Shown here: positions 56,165-64,000 of the stretch, piece by piece
Position numbering within the stretch: position 1 is the stretch's first letter
How the letters are laid out: every line of letters starts with the position of its first letter
From: Anoplolepis gracilipes
Lineage: Eukaryota > Arthropoda > Insecta > Hymenoptera > Formicidae
Direction of reading: 5' to 3'
NCBI RefSeq assembly: GCF_047496725.1
Contig: NC_132981.1
Span: forward strand, 702,001 to 766,000
DNA length: 64,000 bases
Notes under the pieces: model-generated
Told to the model about the DNA's origin: nothing
The model's database searches: none
The model's input: only the letters and a program-made list of their open reading frames with translations
Made by a program: the position numbers and the translations under genes

Positions 56165-57204
56165 ATGGAAGAAAACAATTTTGTTTGTTTTGAATGTTCT
56201 AAAACATTTAAAAATATTGATATTTTAATACAACATATTAAATATCTGCATCCGTTTTCACAAAATTATGCTTGTAACCAAAATAAATGTCATTGTACTT
56301 TTCCTCTGTTAAATAGTTTAAAAAAGCATCTAATAAAAAATCATACAAAACATGAAATATCTTAACAATCAGATACAGAAGAACAAGTCAAATTGTCTAA
56401 CTTTTCTAATTGTTTAGTATATCAAAATATTTCTCAAAATAGTTTTGATGAATCTCATACTAGTAATTCTTCTAATAATGAAATATGTGATATTTTTTAC
56501 ATTGTTCAGAATGCTATTATTCGTTCCATATCAAAGATGTATAGTAATCCTTCTTTACCACGAAACATTGTTCAAATTATAATAAAAGATATAAAAGAAC
56601 TATTTACAAGTGTAAATACTTCTATCGAGTGTGAATTAAAAAAACAAAATTTAGAAAATATTTTTAACACAATTTGTGCCATTTTTAAGGAAATTGAAGA
56701 TATATTCGAAAAATTAGAAACTGAATATAAGTGATTAAAATTTCTGGAAGATAATAAGTATTATATTAAGCCACATGCTTTTTTCATAGGAGAGAGATCC
56801 GTTCTTGCTTAAACAAATAAATCTTACGAAACAAATATGATTATTAACAAATGTGAAGGACAAATAGTAGAATTGCGTAAGATTTTAAAACAATTTTTAG
56901 AATTACCATATGTATTTGATGAAATTGTGTCTTATATGCAAGATGAGGAATCTCTGTATGATGATAATGTGCGTACCAATATTTTGCAAGGAAACTTATG
57001 GAAAAAAGTAAAACTAAAATTTCCAAATAAAATAGTATTTCCGTTATATCTTTTCTATGATGATTTTGAGCCTAATAATCCCTTAAGTTCAAAATCTGGT
57101 ATATATAAAGTAGGTGCAGTTTATATTTCTATAGCGTTATAGTCTATATCCGTTCAATTTGTTTCTTTATTGGAAAATATTTTTTTAGCTCAGCTAAATT
57201 TTTC
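56165..57204 (+). pseudogene. C2H2 finger / transposase ORF of the CACTA-like element, N-terminal part
   Basis: Begins with two C2H2-type fingers (FVCFECSKTFKNIDILIQHI with CxxC...HxxxxH, and CNQNKCHCTFPLLNSLKKHL) and a stop at 56364. Then come helical segments (56393-56734: FYIVQNAIIRSISKMYSN, IFKEIEDIFEKLETEY) and a transposase region (56837-57142: FDEIVSYMQDEESLYDDNV, KIVFPLYLFYDDFEPNNPL, the acidic block typical of this transposase). Interrupted at 57205 by a Merlin MITE. Three stops. Confidence 0.65.
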
Positions 57205-58140
57205 GGTAAATATTCACATAAGGTCACCCCTTTTAGAAGTCAATGACCTTGACATATGTTGTCAAGGTCATCACCCTCAGTAACGCTTAAAAGGTTTTAG
57301 CCATCGCTCGTTTATTAAAAAGTTACATATAAAAATTGTTAAAAATTGACGTTTTTTGCAATTATTTTATCAAATACTGGAAATTTAAAAAAATGTTTCA
57401 AATAAAAGTTGTAAATCTCTTCAAAATACACGTTTTATATCCTATCCATTTTTATTATACGAGTGATAGTTTTCGAGAAAAACAACGATAAGACTATAAA
57501 CCTCATACAATATTAATTATATCATATAATATAGTCCCACTGTATCCGCGCATACACTTTCCTACCCACACAACAAATGGGTTGGATTAGGTTATTTTTT
57601 TTTGGAAGTGGAGCCCTCGCAGAGGGGCGGAACCCACTGTATCCACGCATACACTTTTCACGCATAGAAAGTCTATGCGCGGGCATAGTGGGTTCCACCC
57701 TCCTGCGAGGGGCTCCACTTCCAAAAAAAATAACCTAATCCAACTTATTTGTTGTGTGGGTAGGAAAGTATATGTGTAGAAAGTGTATGCGCGGATGCAG
57801 TGGGACTATATTATATATTATGTTATAATTAATATTTTATAAGGTTTAGAGTCTTTATCGTTGTTTTTCTTGAAAACTGTCACTTGTATAATAAAAATGG
57901 ATAGAATATAAAATGTGTATTTTGAAGAGACCTATAACTTTTATTTGAAATATTTTTTTAAATTTTCAGTATTTGATAAAATAATTGCAAAAAACGTCAA
58001 TTTAAAAATATTTTTATAACTTTTTAGTAAACAACGAGCGACGGCTAAAACCTTTTAAGCGTTACTCAGGACAGTGACCTTGACAACATATGTCAAGGTC
58101 ATTGACTTCTGAAAGGGGTGACCTTATGTGAATATTTACC
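57205..58140. mobile_element. Merlin MITE (936 bp), long inverted repeats
   Basis: GGTAAATATTCACATAAGGT at the left and its exact inverse at the right. The arms pair for about 450 bp and match the ends and internal block of the full Merlin at 51600-54095 (GACCTTGACATATGTTGTCAAGG and AAAGGTTTTAGCC in common). It has no transposase. The flanks AATTTTTC and CTTTCATT are not a duplication. Its right side abuts an inverted segment. Confidence 0.85.
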
Positions 58141-58640
58141 CTTTCATTTAACTATTCAAGAGAAAAATACTTTTTTTTAATAAGGTGATTAATTATTTGA
58201 GCCATATCGTATCTTAAATCTCCTTCTAAAACATTATGCATTAAGTCACAATATAAATTGCTTGCAATATGAAAATTTGGCAATTCATGCCAAACACATG
58301 CTTCTTTAATATCATATGAAAGAGATAAACAATCATTGTAATTGTCAAAATTTCGTAAGTTTTCTTCATTTTCTGTTGTTTGATATTATGTTTCATTTTT
58401 ATGAATTTTACAAAAGCGGCAAAAATAATTTGCTTGGAAACTTTCATCAAACCCTAAAATAGAATTTAAGTCTAAATTATCTCCTAAAATTAATAACAAT
58501 GTAAAGTATATACAAACGTTTTTTTCTGGAGATATTTGTACCAAAATACCTTCAGTTTCTAAATATTTCAGTTCTAGAATAATTTTAGAAAATGTACTTT
58601 TATTACCATATTGCGTTCGATCGGTAGAAAAATTGGTAAA
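58141..58640 (-). pseudogene. Inverted middle part of the CACTA-like transposase
   Basis: Minus-strand reading: FSKIILELKYLETEGILVQI, then ILGDNLDLNSILGFDESFQA, NYFCRFCKIHKNE (paired Cys), WHELPNFHIASNLYCDLMHN and VLEGDLRYDMAQIINHLI. This is the part of the transposase that should follow 57204 on the plus strand (the DLMHDVLEGV block is diagnostic), but it is turned round. Its outer 315 bp (58141-58455) recurs in direct sense at 58641-58958. Confidence 0.7.
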
Positions 58641-58958
58641 AGGGTTTGATGAAAGTTTCCAAGCAAATTATTTCTGCCGCTTTTGTAAAACTCATAGAAA
58701 TGAAACATAATATCAAACAACAGAAAATGAAGATAACTTACGAAATTTTGACAATTACAATAATGATTGTTTATCTCTTTCATATGTTATTAAAAAAGCA
58801 TGTGTTTGACATGAATTGCCAAATTTTCATATTGCAAGCAATTTATATTGTGACTTAATGCATGATGTTTTAGAAGGAGTTTTAAGATACGATATGGCTC
58901 AAATAATTAATCACCTTATTAAAAAAAAGTATTTTCCTCTTGAATAGTTAAATGAAAG
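58141..58958. repeat. Inverted duplication, arms 58141-58455 and 58641-58958
   Basis: Arms about 315 bp with few differences, spacer 185 bp. One arm begins exactly at the last base of the Merlin MITE (58140/58141). Confidence 0.85.
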
Positions 58959-59789
58959 AATCAAATATTTCAAATTTTCAGCCATAGATACAGGTAATCC
59001 AATACCGTTAATTATTTTGGAACATTTGAAAAAAAATGTATTATAATAAGTGCATCTGAAATGTTAGCATTGAGTATTTATTTTTGTATTCTGGTTGGTG
59101 ATTTGATTCCTCCGTCTGAACCTGTGTGGGATTTTTATATACTTTTATACAAAATGTTAAATATACTTTTATCAAAAACAATTTCTAATTCTTCCATATC
59201 TTATCTTAAAACTCTAATTCAAGAACATCATCAATCTTACTGTAATTTATTTGAAGAAACATTAAAACCTAAATTTCATTTACTTCTCTACTATCCTAAA
59301 ATTATGAAGGAAATAAGTCCTGTACGACACATTTATGTAATGAAATATGAAGGTTTTCATAAACAATTAAAAAGTACTGCTAAAATTGTTACTTCTCGTA
59401 TTAATTTACTTCTAACTTTATGTATTAAACAACAATTAAAATCTTCTTATAAAATTTTAAGCAAGAAAGGTTTCATTAATACTATAGAATTTACACAATT
59501 TTTAGGTAAATTGCATAATATAAAAGAAACAAAATTGATTTCTCTAATAAAGATCTTCTCCGTAGAAGCAACTGTTTTTTGCTCAGTCAAGATTAATAAT
59601 ATTAAATATAATATAAATAATATTATACAGATAAATGATACTGTATCTGATTGCTTTTTAAAATTTGGGCTGCTTCAATATATTGTTTGTGACAATAAAT
59701 GTATTACTTTTATTTTATCACCACTTACAAATATTTCATTTGAATATTATTTGCAAGCCTATGAAATTGCTATAAATGAAGATGCTTAA
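58641..59789 (+). pseudogene. CACTA-like transposase, C-terminal part
   Basis: The first part (58641-58958) repeats the DLMHDVLEGVLRYDMAQII block in frame with what follows. After stops, 59061-59789 is a 242-codon open frame: LKPKFHLLLYYPKIMKEISP, YVMKYEGFHKQLKSTAKIV, SRINLLLTLCIKQQLKSSYK, a well-known C-terminal signature of this transposase type. It ends in the family-style tail EYYLQAYEIAINEDA. Broken by several stops upstream. Confidence 0.7.
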
Positions 59790-60547
59790 TAGTTTTCACT
59801 AAATTGGGAAGATTTACCAAATAAATTCCTCTATAATATTCATATAATGGGTAATGGGAAGAATTATATTGTTCCTTTACAGTAAATCTCCAAATTTTTG
59901 GAGACTTACCGGTCATATGTTAATATTTCAGATTGTTTTCACTTCCTTTAAAAAAGAAAAATAAATATGTTATGTTTAAGTTATAAATATATTAAAGTTT
60001 AATATATTAAACGTTGAAAACGTATTAAACATGTTGTGTTTAGGTTATAAATATATTAAAGTTTATTTAGTAAAGTTATATTTTATATATGTATATGAGC
60101 AGAGCATACTTCTGTACCATATGCCAGATTATGTATACTATGTATATACATACACTAATTTGTGGCTCATGCTTGCTTCAAAAATGGTGCTGATTAGGTG
60201 ACTTTTATTTAACGATTACTCTTTCATAAGTATTGCAGAAAAAATATTATTCAGGATTTTTTTATTTGATTCTTTATTCAGGAAACACGCTATTTAATTC
60301 ACGGGCATGAATAATGACATCTTGTATACTATATACATATATAGTGATATATTTTTATATATTTTTGTATCTTCAAGATAATTAAAGTGATAACGCATAC
60401 ATCGTTTTTTCATATTTACACGGTATGAGATAATACACGATTTTTATAAATGTGTCATATGCCAAATGAGAATAATATCACTGCCAAACTATTGTACAAT
60501 TATCTGCAAGTAAACGCTAAAGCTTTTTATATGTAGAGAGTATATTT
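59790..60547. other. Non-coding 3' part of the CACTA-like element
   Basis: AT-rich, no gene. A short tandem repeat of TATATTAAAGTTTAATATATTAAACG type lies at 59980-60070. Confidence 0.6.
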
Positions 60548-60605
60548 CCCGGTAAAAAATTTGTTATGTATAATCATATATGATATATGATCATATAAAA
60601 TTATA

Positions 60606-61594
60606 CAGGGTGTCCCAGAACAACCTTCCGTCCGTAAAATGACGTACTCCTGACACAATTCTAAGACAATTTTTCCTTTACCAAAATTTGATTTAAAGCG
60701 TAGTTTTTGAGTTATAAACGAAAATAGTTAGCAAATCACGCGTCGAGTATAGAAGGCAGCCAGGAGCGGCGCGGCGCACCACGAGCGCGGGCGCAGCTGA
60801 CCGTCCGACGAGTGATTACCGTCGCATGAGTCAAAATCGCTAACTATTTTATCTTATAACACAAAATTATGCTTTAAATAAAATTTTGGTAAAGAAGAAA
60901 ATGTCGTATAATTACGTCAGGAATAAGTGTTCCTTAAAATAACGTCGGACGCTGCGATCAGCTGATTGCTACACGCGATGTGTCTGTCAGCTGAGCTGGA
61001 AAATCAATATATCGATCGGCCTGAAGTCGTCGACGACAATGTCGATGACAATCGAAGGAGCGTCGCCGTCGCGGAGACGGTTATTTCTCTCTCTCTCTCT
61101 CTCTCACTTACTCACACTCACTCACTCACTCACTCACTCACACTCACTCACTCACTCACTCACTCACTCACTCACTCACTCTGTCCCTTTCTTTTACACA
61201 CACACTCAGCCATACACTCATCGCGTGTAGCAATCAGCTGATCGTAGCGTCCGACATTATTTTAAGGAACACTTATTCCTGACGTAATTTTACGACATTT
61301 TCTTCTTTATCAAAATTTTATTTAAAGCATAATTTTGTGTTATAAGATAAAATAGTTAGCGATTTTGACTCATGCGGCGGTAAATCACTCGTCGGACAGT
61401 CAGCTTCGCCCGCGCTCGCGGTGCGCCGCGCCGCTCCTGGCTGTCTTTTATACTCGACGCGTGATTTGCTAACTATTTTCGCTTATAACTCAAAAATTAC
61501 GCTTTAAATCAAATTTTGGTAAAGGAAAAATTGTCTTAGATTTGTGTCAGGAGTTCGTCATTTTACGGATGGAAGGTTGTTCTGGGACACCCTG
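60606..61594. mobile_element. Mariner-type palindromic MITE 2 (989 bp, TSD TA)
   Basis: Ends CAGGGTGTCCCAGAACAACC on both arms, flanked by TA (60604-60605, 61595-61596). The arms pair for nearly 400 bp around a (CT)n/(CTCA)n centre. No transposase. Confidence 0.9.
61087..61206. repeat. (CT)n/(CTCA)n microsatellite
   Basis: TCTC followed by about 20 CTCA units in the loop of the palindromic MITE. Confidence 0.95.
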
Positions 61595-61825
61595 TATAGA
61601 AATATATAAAATTTTGTATAAGTTATGTATAATTATATATAATAATATATGACTTATTATATAATTATATATAATTTTATATTAATGTTGGCTAAATGTC
61701 AGTCAACGATAATACAAAATTATGCATACTATACATAACTATACATAACTTATGCAGTATTTTATATATTTCTATATACTTTTATATTGTTATATATAAT
61801 TATATATGAGAAATTTTTTACCGGG

Positions 61826-62635
61826 TTACCACCAGGCTCTAATATTTTTGTTCCCCAATAAAATGCATCGACGACGAAGCAGAGCCGAGTATTATCAACT
61901 TGAATTGAACACTATTTTGATTTTTGAAAAGTTATAAATTCCGCGATGTTACATTATATTTTTAGTTATAGTATGTTTGTAGTGTCACAAATTAACGCAT
62001 AAAATTTAAATTAAAAGTTAATGTTTATATATAGTAAAGTAATAAAATTATAGAAAGAGCTCCAATTAGTAAATATAAATAAGTAAGTAAGAAAGAGGCA
62101 ATAGGAGCGAGGAGATGTGAATATAAAATTATAAGTTTTTTATATATAGATGATGTGTCGCAATTGTATTGACATTAAGTACATTAGTAACATTCTATAG
62201 AAAGACGGTAATTATAATAAAGATTTGAACGTTTCGATTCATAGTAAAGTAAATAACATACATATACTTGCGTTCATTCTGTTTGCAATAATATAAAATT
62301 TGTAAAAGGCGGCGACTATTATATATGATTATGTATACTTATACATACTTATTATAATAAGTGATAATAAATACCTCAACAAAAATGAGGTTATTAGGTA
62401 TAATCGTTTTTTACTGACCTGTCATTTCTTTTTAAGAAATATATATAATGTTACATTTTGGATTTTCACTTTTTATTGTATTTAAATTTGATACCTGCAT
62501 TTTATCTGTATAACAGTATAATGTGATATTGTTTTTGTATAATACTTGCTTTTACTTTCGAAAAGTTTTTTCTTAAAAAATTTATTTTAAAATAAATTTT
62601 TTAAGAAAATTGAAGAAACTAATTTAATAAAAGCA
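61826..62635. other. AT-rich non-coding DNA inside the CACTA-like element
   Basis: No gene seen. A short inverted repeat AAGTTTTTTCTTAAAAAATTT lies near 62562-62608. Confidence 0.6.
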
Positions 62636-62963
62636 AGTAAATATTAAAAAAATAAAATTCATTAAATTAATAAAATAATAAAATTGAATCAATGATGAAA
62701 TTGTTTGCATGAAACAACAAAATTATTTAAAACAATATCATGAATTTTTCAAATAAAACAATAAAATTATTTAAGCGAAATAATGAAATTGTTTGAGTCA
62801 AAGAAAAAATGACATTGTTTCAAAAAATATTTTATTTTATGCAAACATATATTTTTTTGAAAGTCAAACAATTAGTTTAAACAGTAGTTTGGCCTATTCC
62901 AATGGTTAAATTTATTTGACTTTAATAAAATTTATTAAATCCAAAGAAATCTTTTTCTCTGTG
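62636..62963. repeat. Right subterminal repeats and TIR of the CACTA-like element
   Basis: Repeated AAACAATAAAATTATTTAA / GAAATAATGAAATTGTTTGA motifs, then TCCAAAGAAATCTTTTTCTCTGTG in part, ending at 62963. Mirror of 48204-48575. Confidence 0.6.
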
Positions 62964-62967
62964 TATA

Positions 62968-63379
62968 CAGGGTGTTCCGAAAATACCGGTAAATATTTTA
63001 ATGGCAGGTTCTTTAGAACATTTTAGGACGAAAAGTTTAATACAAAAATGTCGAGGCTACAATAGTATTCCAACTGGAAGCAATTATATTTCACGAATGA
63101 TAGGGCTGAGATTTCGCGCTCTCAGGTGCGGCAAAATAACAAGTGATAAAAGTGCTCCTATAAATAGCGCTCTTTTCACGATATTATGAATATTATGTTA
63201 ACACTTGTTATTTTGCCGTACCTGAGAGCGCGAAATCTCAGTTCTATCATTCGTGAAATATAATTGCTTCCAGTTTAAAAACTATTGTAGCCTCGACATT
63301 TTTGTATTAAACTTTTCATCTTAAAATGTTCTAAAGAACCTGCCATTAAAATATTTACCGGCATTTTCGGGACACCCTG
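62968..63379. mobile_element. Mariner-type palindromic MITE 3 (412 bp, TSD TA)
   Basis: Ends CAGGGTGTTCCGAAAATACC and, inverted, CAGGGTGTCCCGAAAATGCC, flanked by TA at 62966-62967 and 63380-63381. The arms pair for about 190 bp (AATGGCAGGTTCTTTAGAAC on both). It lies against the right end of the CACTA-like element. Confidence 0.9.
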
Positions 63380-64000
63380 TATATATACATGTATAATATT
63401 TTATAATAAAAAATTTTAAAAACTTTATAAATTTTAACTAAACTTTCATATAAATTGCAACTGAAATTAAATAATTGTAAGAATTTAATCACTTAAATGC
63501 GTTTAAAAAAGAATGAGTATTTACAATAATATAAATATTATATAAAATAGTTATTGGCATTATATAAATATACTATTTTAATTTGAATTAGTTATATAAT
63601 TATTAATTTCATGTATTAAATGCTATAGAAAATAAATTTGTGGAATAAAAAATCAAATTTTTTTGTTTAAAAATAAAAATGAAAACATTATATATTTACA
63701 TCGTTTCTCGCAGTATCGTTTCTTGCATTTTCACGATTTAATCGCAGGATTGATTGTCTAAACTATGCTTTCAAAATCTCTTGAAATTGTGCTTCTGTTA
63801 TAGTAGAACAAATATTTTTATGGCATCTGAAGAAATGAATATTTATAAGATAAAAAAAATCAAATAAATAAAAAATAGAATATGTGTAATATATGGGGAA
63901 ACAATATTTTGTATGCAACTTACTCTTCATGCACATAATTAATTTCAAATCTTTTAATTTAAAATTATTTTTATTCCAGTCCAAAAGCACTTTGAAGCTA
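63380..64000. other. AT-rich DNA; possible exon pair on the minus strand near the end
   Basis: Mostly non-coding. On the minus strand a coding-like end ECHKNICSTITEAQFQEILK, stop at about 63763, follows a CTTCAG acceptor (about 63831), and a GTAAGT donor lies at about 63922. This may be the last intron and exon of a gene or TE running in from the right. Family not recognised. Confidence 0.25.

Larger units (their letters stand above)
60548..61825. mobile_element. AT-rich MITE, ACCGGG family, copy 2, split by a mariner-type palindrome
   Basis: CCCGGTAAAAAATTTGTTAT at 60548 and AAATTTTTTACCGGG at 61811-61825. Without the nested palindrome (60606-61594) the element is about 290 bp and matches 55422-55706, including CATTTAGCCAACATTAATAT in inverse orientation. 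Confidence 0.75.
48204..62963 (+). mobile_element. CACTA-like DNA transposon (about 14.8 kb with nested insertions)
   Basis: Left end CACAGAGAGAAACGTTTCTT and right end, inverted, CACAGAGAAAAAGATTTCTT pair over about 28 bp with 5 mismatches. They start with CAC, as in CACTA/EnSpm. TA lies on both outer sides (2-bp duplication; on the right it coincides with the TA used by a mariner MITE). Inside both ends are AATAATTTGAAAC-type subterminal repeats. Cargo: a SAM-domain ORF and a C2H2/transposase ORF on the plus strand, as in known animal TEs of this kind. Nested: a Merlin element, a Merlin MITE, two ACCGGG MITEs and a mariner palindrome. Confidence 0.65.

Noticed and set aside
63001..63189. 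62-codon plus-strand frame in the last palindrome
   Set aside because: Lies in one arm of a mariner-type MITE; no family and no start context.

Overview
The window is eukaryotic and looks like heterochromatin-type insect DNA. An ant or related hymenopteran is my best guess, inferred from the mix of R1-clade, Harbinger, hAT, Merlin and mariner-type elements with AT-rich spacer and long (TG)n tracts. I cannot prove the species. There is no operon structure, rRNA, tRNA or CRISPR array. Almost everything is transposable-element (TE) sequence nested several layers deep. The clearest non-TE gene remnant is a broken copy of a USP8-like rhodanese domain.

Layout. 1-27,400: a plus-strand R1-clade non-LTR retrotransposon. 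Its gag is split by an inverted second R1 copy (2,054-6,205). Its ORF2 is split by a PIF/Harbinger element (7,146-10,480, TSD TAA), by an 11.4-kb mosaic block (11,552-22,964) and by an LTR-like insertion (23,570-25,455). A second R1-type 3' end with a poly(A) tail closes the cluster. The mosaic block holds the USP8-like remnant (minus strand). That remnant is interrupted by a ~9-kb DNA transposon (13,309-22,307) carrying a broken transposase and a well-preserved six-exon DUF4806 gene. This transposon is in turn interrupted by an unclassified 2.45-kb element (19,467-21,915) with TGTTACGTC ends and two unknown ORFs.

27,401-40,690: a protein-primed-type family B DNA polymerase pseudogene (Polinton-like) in three pieces. 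It is separated by an LTR (27,946-36,751), which is itself split by an 8-kb hAT element (28,205-36,214, TSD CTCCGGAC), then by the 3' part of a second unclassified TGTTACGTC element, and then by a small hairpin element (38,731-39,116). The hAT carries two further insertions and (GT)n tracts of 258 and 870 bp.

40,691-48,203: a second hairpin element of the same core family (41,121-41,543), a mariner-type palindromic MITE, a left-truncated Harbinger with a good DDE domain, and AT-rich spacer. 48,204-62,963: one ~14.8-kb CACTA-like transposon (TIR CACAGAGARAAA) with a SAM-domain ORF and a C2H2/transposase ORF. It is loaded with a full-length Merlin element, a Merlin MITE, two AT-rich ACCGGG MITEs, a mariner-type palindrome and an inverted duplication at a Merlin end. 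The window ends in AT-rich DNA with one more mariner-type MITE.

Functionally, nothing here looks like a cooperating host pathway. The gene pairs that belong together are TE pairs: transposase plus MADF/BESS protein (Harbinger), transposase plus DUF4806 protein, and transposase plus SAM-domain protein. Most copies are dead. The best-preserved reading frames are the DUF4806 gene, the Harbinger DDE exon at 43,821-44,699 and the two small ORFs of the unclassified element.
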